This document shows positions 1-6,326 of a stretch of 6,326 nt of DNA, one piece after another; positions within the stretch are counted from its first letter, which is position 1, and each line of letters begins with the position of its first letter. This DNA is from Alphaproteobacteria bacterium (GTDB lineage: Bacteria > Pseudomonadota > Alphaproteobacteria > UBA6184): positions 1 through 6,326 of the forward strand of contig JAUIKZ010000055.1 of assembly GCA_030433125.1 (NCBI GenBank), read 5' to 3'. The notes under the pieces are model-generated. The model saw only the letters and a program-made list of their open reading frames with translations. It had not been told where the DNA came from and ran no database searches. The position numbers and the translations under genes were made by a program.

Positions 1-9
1 CAGGAAGGC

Positions 10-33
10 GGGGGGGGGGGGAGGGGCGCCCCC
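10..33. repeat. Poly-G tract (12 G) next to a GGGGCGCCCC palindrome
   Basis: Positions 10-21 are twelve consecutive G. After one A come four G, then CGCCCCC; positions 23-32 form the perfect palindrome GGGGCGCCCC. The element lies 11 to 34 bases beyond the lolA stop codon. On the lolA transcript strand it reads as a C-rich run with no T tract, so it does not look like an intrinsic terminator. Long G/C homopolymers are prone to slipped-strand mispairing and also to sequencing error. The neighbouring gene to the left is outside the window, so any effect on it cannot be judged. Confidence 0.8.
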
Positions 34-43
34 TAAACTCAGG

Positions 44-670
44 CTACCCCTTTACTTTTGTAAACAAGTCATCTCTAAACCGGCCGCCAAATTTGGCGTT
101 GAGCAACGAGAAGCGGTTTTCATTGCCTTTTGAGTCTGTAATAATCCACTGTTTTAGCTGCAAGGGCTCATCCGTAAAAACAAAGGTCATATAACCGCCG
201 GTGGTATCGCCTTTTTTGGTCATGACAACGCGCACGGTGCCATGGTCGCGCTTAATGTGCATGATTTTCAGATCACCGGACAAGGACACCTTTTCGCGCA
301 GCAATACATCGGCGGGAGTATCTTTTAAGGCGCTAGAATTCACTTGATCTGTTTTGGCATCATACACGTTAAGCCATGTGCCATCTGCCGTAATAATGTT
401 GCCGCAGCTTGGCTCATATTCAACACGCATTTTACCCGGGCGCTTAATGTAGATTTTACCGGTGAGGTAACCACTCCCCTGAGGGTTTGTTTGGGAAAAC
501 TCCGCCTCAATTGTTTTGATGGAATTTAGGTAGTCCTCTACACGGTTGAGTAACTTCGCTTGCTCTTGTAAGCTAAGCGCACCGCGGGCACGAGGATTTT
601 GCATCCCCGCCTCAACAGTTGTTGCTAACCCTAACCCACAAACAGTTAATAAGCTTAATAATGTTCTCAT
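44..670 (-). CDS. lolA: Outer-membrane lipoprotein carrier protein LolA
   Basis: Periplasmic chaperone that takes lipoproteins released by the LolCDE ABC transporter at the inner membrane and delivers them to the outer-membrane receptor LolB or an equivalent. The predicted protein is 208 residues, close to the usual LolA length. Residues 1-21 form a Sec signal peptide (Arg2, then a Leu-rich core) with likely cleavage after VEA. Family features seen: a helix ending in EAEFSQ (55-60), GKIYIKRPGKMRVEY (71-85), ADGTW (95-99), LLREKVSLSGD (123-133) and LQLKQW (170-175). The start is set at 670 because GGAG precedes this ATG at good spacing. An in-frame ATG at 682 would add MENN and has only a weak ribosome site. 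It follows ftsK by 12 bases, so an ftsK-lolA operon is likely; this order is common in Proteobacteria. The sequence style points to Alphaproteobacteria. Nothing appears broken. Confidence 0.93.
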   Translation of the reverse strand: MRTLLSLLTVCGLGLATTVEAGMQNPRARGALSLQEQAKLLNRVEDYLNSIKTIEAEFSQTNPQGSGYLTGKIYIKRPGKMRVEYEPSCGNIITADGTWLNVYDAKTDQVNSSALKDTPADVLLREKVSLSGDLKIMHIKRDHGTVRVVMTKKGDTTGGYMTFVFTDEPLQLKQWIITDSKGNENRFSLLNAKFGGRFRDDLFTKVKG

Positions 671-673
671 GTT

Positions 674-682
674 GTTCTCCAT
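674..682 (-). promoter_or_regulatory. Ribosome binding site deciding the lolA start
   Basis: In the 12-base gap after the ftsK stop the minus strand reads ATGGAGAACAAC before the ATG at 670. GGAG lies about six to seven bases upstream of that ATG, a good Shine-Dalgarno arrangement. The upstream ATG at 682 overlaps this site and has only an A-rich leader. This favours the 208-residue LolA with a compact signal peptide. Confidence 0.6.
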
Positions 683-3142
683 TTATTTCTTAATTAAAAT
701 CTCACGTTTTCCGGTACGGTTCGGCGGGCTAACCACCCCTTCTTTTTCCATGCGTTCTATAATATTAGCGGCTCTGTTATATCCAATGCCTAGCTGGCGC
801 TGTATAAAGCTTGTGGACACCCGGCCTTCTGCCAAAATAACACTTATAGCCTTGTCGTAGGTGTCATCGCCGCTGTCAACGCTAGGCATATCAAAGCCCA
901 TACCACTATCACCTGGCATTATTGTAGTATCATCTTCGCCCACGTCAAGGCTAGTGTAAGCAGGTGGACCATTTTTCTTGAGGGCTTTTACAATTTGGTC
1001 TACTTCTTTATCGCTTACAAAAGGCCCGTGCACACGCACGATTTTACCTCCCGAGGCCATGTGTAGCATATCCCCCTGGCCCAAAAGCTGCTCTGCCCCT
1101 TGCTCACCCAATATGGTGCGGCTATCAATTTTAGAGGTCACCTGAAAGCTGATGCGCGTGGGAAAGTTCGCCTTAATGGTACCTGTGATTACGTCCACCG
1201 AAGGGCGCTGTGTGGCCATAATAAGATGGATCCCCGCTGCACGGGCCATTTGCGCCAGGCGCTGGATCGCCGCCTCGATATCTTTGCCGGCTACTAACAT
1301 AAGGTCGGCCATTTCGTCTACCACCACCACAATGTTAGGCAGCGGCTCTAGATCAAGCGGTTGGTCTTCATAAATCGGCATACCCGTTTCGGGATCAAAA
1401 CCAGTCTGCACCCGTCGGCTTAACACCTCGCCATTTTTTTGGGCCTGCTTTACGCGGTTATTAAAGCCCTCCAGATTACGCACGCCCAGCTGCGACATAG
1501 ACATGTAGCGGTTTTCCATTTCTTTTACCACCCACTTTAAGGCCACCACCGCCTTTTTAGGGTTGGTAACCACCGGCGACAGCAAATGGGGAATGCCCTC
1601 ATACACCGATAGCTCCAACATTTTCGGGTCGATCATAATAAACTTACAGGTCTCGGGAGTATGTTTATAGAGCAACGACAAAATCATGGCGTTGATCCCC
1701 ACCGACTTACCCGAACCGGTGGTACCCGCCACTAACAAGTGCGGCATCTTGGCCAAGTCGGCGATCACAGGCTGCCCTGCAATATCTTTACCCAAAGCAA
1801 GCGGCAACTTATGCCCCCCACGCAAATAAGTTTTGCTGGATAATATTTCGCGCAAATACACCGTTTCGCGCACCTCGTTCGGCAGCTCAATACCAATAGC
1901 ATTACGCCCCGGGATAACGGAAACACGGGCCGCGTGGGCGCTCATAGAACGGGCAATATCTTCGGCCAACCCAATCACCCGAGCCGACTTCATGCCCGGC
2001 GCGGGCTCTAGCTCAAATTGCGTCACCACCGGGCCAGGGCTTACACCCACGATCTCTCCCTTGATGCCAAAGTCTTTTAACACCGCCATCAATTTTAGCG
2101 CCACCGACTCAAGCTCTTCACTGCTCAAGGGGGCCACCTCTTGCGAAGGCTCATTTAAGATGGATATATCTGGAAACACATAGCTGCCATCGGCCGTGGG
2201 CTGTCCTGCCTGCATTTCTATGCGGTGTCTTTCAGCGGTAGGAATATTTTTAGCCGGCGTGGCAGAGGTGCTAAACGGCGTCAGGCGTGTCGCGTTATTT
2301 TCAGCTTCAGGGGCTGCAGCGGCAGCAGGTTTGTGGCTTCCCATGTTTATAACGGGTTCTCTTTTTTGTGCTCTGTAATGTGGCTCTTCGTAATCCTCTT
2401 CGGGCGTGGCCGCCTGCATGAGGTCTTCCTCTTCTTCCGCCTCTTCTACCCGTCGTTTTGGCACCCACTTCACCCCGCGCATTTTAGCCAGCAGTTTTTG
2501 GGTGCCTTCAGCAGCCGCATGGGCCACAGTCATTAACCCGTTCACCATCTTTCGAATGGCGTGATGCACAAGGGCGAAACTATCCTTTAAGCGCCACCCC
2601 AAGGTGTACAAGGTTAAGAGCCCGATAAAATAGAGCACCAACAGATCTTCCAGCGCAAAAACATAGGGGGCTAACTTGGGGGGCACCGAGGCTGTTAAAA
2701 ACTGATGCAACTGATAGCCATAAAGCCCCCCCTTACCGCTTGGTAAGGATATTATAAAGGCATCAATGGCGGGCACTTTGCGCAACACCCCCAGGGTGTG
2801 GCCGGCTCCCTCTAACCAAAAAGACATGAGCGTTATAGTGATAAGAAAGGCCAGCCAGCGTGTGATGTAAAAAAACCAATGGTGCTCTCGTTGCACACGC
2901 CAAGGAAACAGCATGAGGACCGCCGCTCCATAAAGACTCGCTAGGCCCCAATGCTGAATAAAGAGCTCGGCGATGTAGTAAAAAAAATGCCCCATGTGTT
3001 GGTTCTCCCGCAGGGATGACACAGAGTTAAACGAGGTGTATGAGGGGTCATACGTCAATGCGCACAACAAAAACACAACCCCAAGCAAAAAATATACGGT
3101 GTTATAAAATACTTGTTTCTTATTTAGCTTAATAGTGGACAT
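683..3142 (-). CDS. ftsK: DNA translocase FtsK
   Basis: Septum-anchored, ATP-driven double-stranded DNA pump that clears chromosome termini from the division site and activates XerCD recombination at dif. It is 819 residues, typical for alphaproteobacterial FtsK and shorter than the E. coli protein because the linker is short. Four hydrophobic segments (about 11-30, 60-80, 88-110, 162-183) form the N-terminal membrane domain. Residues 215-330 are a low-complexity linker with an acidic EEAEEEED patch and an Ala/Pro run. The motor follows: an alpha domain about 335-440, then beta with Walker A GTTGSGKS (473-480, Lys479), Walker B VVVVDE (605-610, Asp609/Glu610) and [12 protein letters not shown] (643-654). 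The C-terminal gamma winged helix (about 760-819, with [17 protein letters not shown]) reads the KOPS polarity sequences. The start ATG at 3142 has only a weak ribosome site, but no better in-frame start precedes it. All motor motifs are intact. It is the first gene of the probable ftsK-lolA unit. Confidence 0.96.
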   Translation of the reverse strand: MSTIKLNKKQVFYNTVYFLLGVVFLLCALTYDPSYTSFNSVSSLRENQHMGHFFYYIAELFIQHWGLASLYGAAVLMLFPWRVQREHHWFFYITRWLAFLITITLMSFWLEGAGHTLGVLRKVPAIDAFIISLPSGKGGLYGYQLHQFLTASVPPKLAPYVFALEDLLVLYFIGLLTLYTLGWRLKDSFALVHHAIRKMVNGLMTVAHAAAEGTQKLLAKMRGVKWVPKRRVEEAEEEEDLMQAATPEEDYEEPHYRAQKREPVINMGSHKPAAAAAPEAENNATRLTPFSTSATPAKNIPTAERHRIEMQAGQPTADGSYVFPDISILNEPSQEVAPLSSEELESVALKLMAVLKDFGIKGEIVGVSPGPVVTQFELEPAPGMKSARVIGLAEDIARSMSAHAARVSVIPGRNAIGIELPNEVRETVYLREILSSKTYLRGGHKLPLALGKDIAGQPVIADLAKMPHLLVAGTTGSGKSVGINAMILSLLYKHTPETCKFIMIDPKMLELSVYEGIPHLLSPVVTNPKKAVVALKWVVKEMENRYMSMSQLGVRNLEGFNNRVKQAQKNGEVLSRRVQTGFDPETGMPIYEDQPLDLEPLPNIVVVVDEMADLMLVAGKDIEAAIQRLAQMARAAGIHLIMATQRPSVDVITGTIKANFPTRISFQVTSKIDSRTILGEQGAEQLLGQGDMLHMASGGKIVRVHGPFVSDKEVDQIVKALKKNGPPAYTSLDVGEDDTTIMPGDSGMGFDMPSVDSGDDTYDKAISVILAEGRVSTSFIQRQLGIGYNRAANIIERMEKEGVVSPPNRTGKREILIKK

Positions 3143-3314
3143 GGCTACAATATTCTTACATCAATTAATGCTCTAGTTATACCAGCATGCATTAGCCACG
3201 TATAGTTTTAATGTTTGCCCCTTAGGACCTGCCGCCGGGAGCTAAGCTAGCATTAACGAATTCTTATCTTTTGCCCACTAACCTAACACTGAATAAGTAT
3301 AAATAGAATTGGTT
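3143..3314. promoter_or_regulatory. Divergent intergenic region between ftsK and the FHA-type gene
   Basis: These 172 bases separate two divergently transcribed genes and must hold both promoters. The heptamer TTAATGC or a close variant occurs four times: TTAATGC at 3165-3171 and TTAATGT at 3208-3214 on the plus strand, and GCATTAG at 3189-3195 and GCATTAA at 3250-3256 as the reverse complement. The outer pair extends to an 8-base inverted repeat, TTAATGCT (3165-3172) and AGCATTAA (3249-3256). For the plus-strand gene, TATAAA at 3298-3303 could be a -10, but it has no convincing -35 and would leave almost no leader. Every ATG in this stretch that I checked is followed quickly by a stop, so no small gene is supported. 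Confidence 0.6.
3176..3184 (-). promoter_or_regulatory. ftsK: Candidate extended -10 element for ftsK
   Basis: Read on the minus strand, 3184 down to 3176 is TGGTATAAC, an extended -10 (TGn followed by TATAAC, one base from TATAAT). It would place the transcript start near 3169, about 27 bases before the ftsK ATG. No good -35 lies 17 bases upstream (TATACG at 3204-3199). The hexamer sits between a 6-base inverted repeat, TAATGC 3166-3171 and GCATTA 3189-3194, which could be an operator. This is a motif match only. Confidence 0.3.
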
Positions 3315-3383
3315 GTGCATAATACAAAAAGAACGTTCTTAGCAGGATTACTTTCAAGCGTTGCCATTATGCCCATGCATGCA
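3315..3383 (+). other. Signal peptide of the FHA-type protein
   Basis: Residues 1-23 have a basic n-region (HNTKR), a hydrophobic core (FLAGLLSSVAIM) and an end in MPMHA before APQGG, so cleavage after Ala23 or Ala24 is plausible. It is a short Sec signal, without the long extended signal peptide found in many TPS proteins. Its presence is the main reason for choosing GTG 3315 (or TTG 3309, which adds two residues) over the ATG at 3369. Confidence 0.7.
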
Positions 3384-6326
3384 GCACCGCAGGGCGGGAG
3401 CGTGCACAAAGGCCAAGCCAACATTTCTACCAGCGGCACGCAAACCACCATTCAACAATCGTCACCCATCGCCACCATAAACTGGGATTCCTTTGATGTG
3501 GCTAAAGGGGAGACGGTACAATTCCAGCAACCTAGCCATAAATCATTTACACTCAACGAAATTAACAGCAACACCATCAGTCATATATCTGGTGACATTT
3601 TGGCGAACGGCCGTGTGATGCTGATGAACCAGAAGGGCGTTTGGATTCACAAGGGTGCTAAAATCCGTGCCCATGATTTTTATGCCACCACCTACACGCC
3701 TAAAGACTTCGATGCTCATTCATTATCGCTCATACCCACGTCGAGTGGCGCTGTTATCAATGAAGGTGTCATTAAGGTGGCCACTGGTGGTGTAGTTGGT
3801 TTACTCGCCCACCGTGTTGAACAACGCGGTGAAATTTGGGCGCCCTATGGCGAGGTAACGCTAAGCGCTGGCCGCAAAGCCGTGATGGATGTGAGCGGCA
3901 ATGGCAGTTTGTATTTAGATGCCACCACAATGGTGGAGGGTGGCGAAGTTATTCATACGGGCACCACCTCAAGTGCGGGCGGTATTGTGCGCGTGGACGC
4001 TGCCTCAAAAACCCATGCCGTGCAACGCGCCATGGTGAACATTGAAGGTGAGATTATCGCCACCAACGTTAAAGAGGAAGGCGGTAAAATATACCTAACG
4101 GCCGATGATGGCGATATTAATGTAAAAGGCAAGCTCTCGGCAGACGGTAAAACAGGTGGCGGTAAAATTGTGGTGGGTGGTGAAAAACGCACCGATAAAA
4201 ACAAACCGCGAAATGTTACTGTTCACAAAGAGGCCGCTCTCTCAGCGGACAGCTTAAGCACAGGCAATGGGGGCGATATACGGTTGTGGTCTACCCAAAA
4301 CACACATTTTCAGGGCTTCATGGCAGCCCGAGGCGGCCCGCAAAGTGGTGATGGTGGCTTTTTAGAGGTGAGTAGCGACAAGAATATTAACATCAGTGGT
4401 ATGCAAGGCGCCACCACCATGGCACCCCAAGGTAAAAGCGGCCTGTTTGTGCTGGACCCTGAAAACCTAAAGATAGTAGCCGGCAGTGTTACACCTGGTT
4501 CATCATCAGGCCTGGCAGGTGTTGGAATTTACTTTGATAGCGCTGTCGCAAACTCTGAAATTGGTGTAGATAAAATCCTGCAAATTTTGGCCAGCAACAC
4601 GATGCTGATCGAGGCTGATAAAAAGATTGAAGTAACGGTGGATATCGACACCACCCCTTTGGGCTCAGGGAACACAAATGACCTTCTATTTTGGGCTGGT
4701 TGGAAAACGGCAGACAGCGGTGAAATTATTCTTGGCAGCCCTGGCTCACCCATAACAATCACCCATGGGCATGGTGGCACACTAGAATTCAACACAGGCA
4801 CACGAACTGGCCATGATTTTAGTGCTGACGGAAAGCTTACTATCCACAAAGGCTCTAGCGTTAAAGTCACTGATGAAAGAAGCTCTGGCGATAATAAACC
4901 CAACCTAATTGTTCGTGCCCGTGACGCTAACAACTCTCCTCAAAAAACATCTTATACATTACCACTTTATAGCGCCTCTACAATAAGCTCTCCCACGCCT
5001 TTAGTAGGAATAGACAAACATTATTATTTGGTCCCTACAAAAGAGGTGTGGGATCGTTTTAGTGATGGCCCCTACAGTGGTTTTAATGCTCACCTAGCTC
5101 TAGCAAATGATTTAACAATTACAAAATCAATAGGCACTGCCGCCGCCCCTTTTAAAGGCTCCTTTAACGGATTAGGCAACACGTTAACATTAAACATGAG
5201 CGCTACCGATGATTATGGGGGTGCATTTAAACATGTAATGGTAAAAGCCGGTGAAAGCGTTAGTTTTGAGAACACCACGCTAAAGGGTAATTTGCACACA
5301 CACATAAATTGGCGTGGGGATGCCACACGATTTGGCAGCGGGGGTTTAATCGGTAAAGCAGATGTAAGTGGCAATTTAAGTATCAATGCCAATCATGTTG
5401 AGGATCTCAGCATGACTAAAAACGGCGACCAAGTTGATAATATTGGGGGGCTGGTTGGCATACTCAACCACACTAACGGTAACATTGCATTTGAAGGCAA
5501 CACACTTTATAAAACCAATGAGGGCTCTACTCAGGCTATTATAGGCACCAGCCAGGTTGGGGGGCTGGTAGGTGAAATCGATTCTACAAACAGCGCTGGC
5601 ACCCTCACATTCAAAGACAACCATGTTGAAAAACTCCCCATAACTAGTTCTCATAACCATGCAGGAGGCCTTGCCGGATACATAAATGTTACTAGCAACA
5701 CCAGCATTTTCTTTGAGAACAATAGAGTTACAGATACACCGCTGGAATGCGGCACCTATGGAGGTTTTTTAGCTGGCCGTGTCGAAACAAACGCTGTCCT
5801 TAGCCTTACCGGGAATGAGATTTCTACCACAAAAAATGTTAGTGGTTTTAACACGGCAGGCTTGCTGGGGTCCATAAAAGATTTAGCCGGGGCAAGCGTT
5901 ACCTTTACGAACAACAACATTTTAGAAAGAGGGCTTTTAGATGGCGGTTTATATGCTAACAGAGCTGAAAGCCAAGGCAGTGTAACGGGTAGCGACAACT
6001 CTTGGACTATTCAACCGATTCAAAGTTACACCCTTTCTTCTTCGAGTGATGCCTCTAAATTCACTACCAACTTTTTAAACGAAGGATATGGTGATGTTAC
6101 CATTGATGGACAAGCACGAAGCGACCTCACGCCAGGGGACGTGGGCCATGACGTTACTATTTCCTCAGCGGTAAATGTCACCGCTGGTGTGTTTGCCGTT
6201 AATGGGAATAACGTAAACATAACCGCCCCCCTTACAGCTAATGGTGGTGACCTTAGTTTAAAAGGGAACACCTTAACGGCAACAGCAAAAATTAACATTC
6301 AAAGTGGTAATTTTAACATCAACGCT
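3315..6326 (+). CDS. FHA-type two-partner secretion exoprotein (TpsA), 3' end outside window
   Basis: Large secreted or surface-attached beta-helix protein. By family, it would be exported by Sec and moved across the outer membrane by a TpsB transporter. The frame is open for 1004 codons to the window edge. An in-frame TAA at 3300 limits the start to TTG 3309 or GTG 3315; the first ATG (3369) would remove the signal-peptide core, so GTG 3315 is chosen, without a clear ribosome site. Order: signal peptide 1-23; TPS domain about 30-200 (INWDSF 55-60, NQKGV 105-109, GGVVGLLAHRVEQRG 158-172); FHA body with GDGGFLEVSS 345-354 and LDPENLKI 380-387; PFKGSFNGLGNTLTL 612-626; GLUG-like repeats 635-900; more FHA-like strands (NVNITAPLTANGGDLSLKG) to the edge. 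I found one cysteine (Cys812), usual for such proteins. Adhesin is the likeliest role; a C-terminal toxin or passenger cannot be excluded. No specific gene name is justified. Confidence 0.88.
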   Translation, partial: MHNTKRTFLAGLLSSVAIMPMHAAPQGGSVHKGQANISTSGTQTTIQQSSPIATINWDSFDVAKGETVQFQQPSHKSFTLNEINSNTISHISGDILANGRVMLMNQKGVWIHKGAKIRAHDFYATTYTPKDFDAHSLSLIPTSSGAVINEGVIKVATGGVVGLLAHRVEQRGEIWAPYGEVTLSAGRKAVMDVSGNGSLYLDATTMVEGGEVIHTGTTSSAGGIVRVDAASKTHAVQRAMVNIEGEIIATNVKEEGGKIYLTADDGDINVKGKLSADGKTGGGKIVVGGEKRTDKNKPRNVTVHKEAALSADSLSTGNGGDIRLWSTQNTHFQGFMAARGGPQSGDGGFLEVSSDKNINISGMQGATTMAPQGKSGLFVLDPENLKIVAGSVTPGSSSGLAGVGIYFDSAVANSEIGVDKILQILASNTMLIEADKKIEVTVDIDTTPLGSGNTNDLLFWAGWKTADSGEIILGSPGSPITITHGHGGTLEFNTGTRTGHDFSADGKLTIHKGSSVKVTDERSSGDNKPNLIVRARDANNSPQKTSYTLPLYSASTISSPTPLVGIDKHYYLVPTKEVWDRFSDGPYSGFNAHLALANDLTITKSIGTAAAPFKGSFNGLGNTLTLNMSATDDYGGAFKHVMVKAGESVSFENTTLKGNLHTHINWRGDATRFGSGGLIGKADVSGNLSINANHVEDLSMTKNGDQVDNIGGLVGILNHTNGNIAFEGNTLYKTNEGSTQAIIGTSQVGGLVGEIDSTNSAGTLTFKDNHVEKLPITSSHNHAGGLAGYINVTSNTSIFFENNRVTDTPLECGTYGGFLAGRVETNAVLSLTGNEISTTKNVSGFNTAGLLGSIKDLAGASVTFTNNNILERGLLDGGLYANRAESQGSVTGSDNSWTIQPIQSYTLSSSSDASKFTTNFLNEGYGDVTIDGQARSDLTPGDVGHDVTISSAVNVTAGVFAVNGNNVNITAPLTANGGDLSLKGNTLTATAKINIQSGNFNINA
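3402..3914 (+). other. TPS secretion domain (haemagglutination-activity domain)
   Basis: Residues about 30-200 follow the N-terminal TPS domain that is recognised by the TpsB pore. Seen in order: INWDSFDVAKGETVQFQQP (55-73), matching the usual IxWxSFxI..GxxVxFxQP; ISGDILANGRVMLMNQKGV, where most relatives have NPNGI; and GGVVGLLAHRVEQRG followed by GEVTLSAGR (179-187), which match the familiar 'A..V.N.G.I.A..G.V.L.AG' ending. The fold is well supported. The changed NPNG motif is the notable deviation. Confidence 0.85.
5148..6005 (+). repeat. GLUG-like imperfect protein repeats (about 8 copies)
   Basis: After a lead-in PFKGSFNGLGNTLTL (residues 612-626), the protein has repeats of about 29-41 residues beginning with a Gly-Gly-hydrophobic core: GGAFK 635, GGLIG 676, GGLVG 711, GGLVG 749, GGLAG 784, GGFLAG 816, AGLLG 848 and GGLYA 877. 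Most units continue with a strand ending in an Asn-rich turn (INANHVEDL, FEGNTLYKT, FKDNHVEKL, FENNRVTDT, LTGNEISTT, FTNNNILER). This is the pattern of GLUG motifs and right-handed beta-helix coils. At DNA level only short identities remain, such as TTGGGGGGCTGGT at 5443-5455 and 5557-5569, so the array is old or diversified. The last unit is weaker. Confidence 0.7.

Noticed and set aside
1..43. Intrinsic terminator for the ftsK-lolA unit
   Set aside because: The GC palindrome has no proper loop and no T tract follows it on the transcript strand, so the usual signature is absent.
546..860. 104-codon plus-strand open frame spanning the ftsK-lolA junction, and plus-strand frames at 344-529, 1100-1373, 1833-2183 and 2196-2536
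   Set aside because: All lie opposite well-supported ftsK or lolA coding sequence and show no motif or ribosome site; they are shadows.
2763..2951. 62-codon minus-strand open frame inside ftsK
   Set aside because: It is an alternate frame within the FtsK membrane domain, with no independent support.
3836..4045. 69-codon plus-strand frame overlapping the adhesin gene
   Set aside because: Out-of-frame product of the TPS-domain coding region; the signature motifs are in the other frame.
4529..4933. 134-codon minus-strand open frame opposite the adhesin gene, and similar ones at 3953-4204, 5376-5660, 5756-5998 and 6026-6298
   Set aside because: They are antisense to a continuous frame with clear TPS/FHA motifs. 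Their translations show no recognisable domain and look like mirror products of repetitive Gly/Thr/Asn codons.
5443..5569. CRISPR-like or direct DNA repeat (TTGGGGGGCTGGT twice)
   Set aside because: The two copies encode the GGLVG core of neighbouring protein repeats and are only 13 bases long; they are part of the coding repeat array.

Overview
The window holds a conserved two-gene cell-envelope/division module on the minus strand (ftsK then lolA, transcribed right to left) and, divergently on the plus strand, the 5' part of a very large secreted surface protein of the filamentous-haemagglutinin (FHA, two-partner secretion TpsA) type that runs off the right edge still open. The organism is a Gram-negative proteobacterium: LolA needs an outer membrane, and the ftsK-lolA order is proteobacterial. 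The LolA sequence (GKIYIKRPGKMR, ADGTW, LLREKVSLSGD, LQLKQW) resembles alphaproteobacterial LolA more than the enterobacterial form. I cannot name a genus.

Layout: 1-43 is a short piece downstream of lolA dominated by a 12-G homopolymer and a GC palindrome. 44-670 (minus) is lolA. 683-3142 (minus) is ftsK, complete, with four membrane segments, Walker A and B motifs and a C-terminal gamma winged helix. 3143-3314 is the divergent intergenic region, with a possible extended -10 for ftsK and several copies of a TTAATGC-like heptamer in both orientations. 3315-6326 (plus) is the adhesin-like gene: 1004 codons with no stop, starting at a non-ATG codon. It has a signal peptide, a TPS secretion domain, an FHA-type beta-helix body and then about eight imperfect GLUG-like repeats with a GGLVG core.

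FtsK (chromosome segregation at the septum) and LolA (periplasmic lipoprotein carrier) are housekeeping genes spaced 12 bases apart and probably co-transcribed. The large exoprotein is an accessory gene next to this core locus. It would be exported by Sec and cross the outer membrane through a TpsB/Omp85-like partner, which is not in the window. Its 3' end, and so whether it is a plain adhesin or carries a C-terminal toxin, cannot be seen. The most interesting parts are the divergent TPS signature and non-ATG start, the GLUG-like repeat array, the drop in GC inside the gene, and the intergenic inverted repeats. I see no RNA genes, CRISPR array, insertion sequence or clear terminator.
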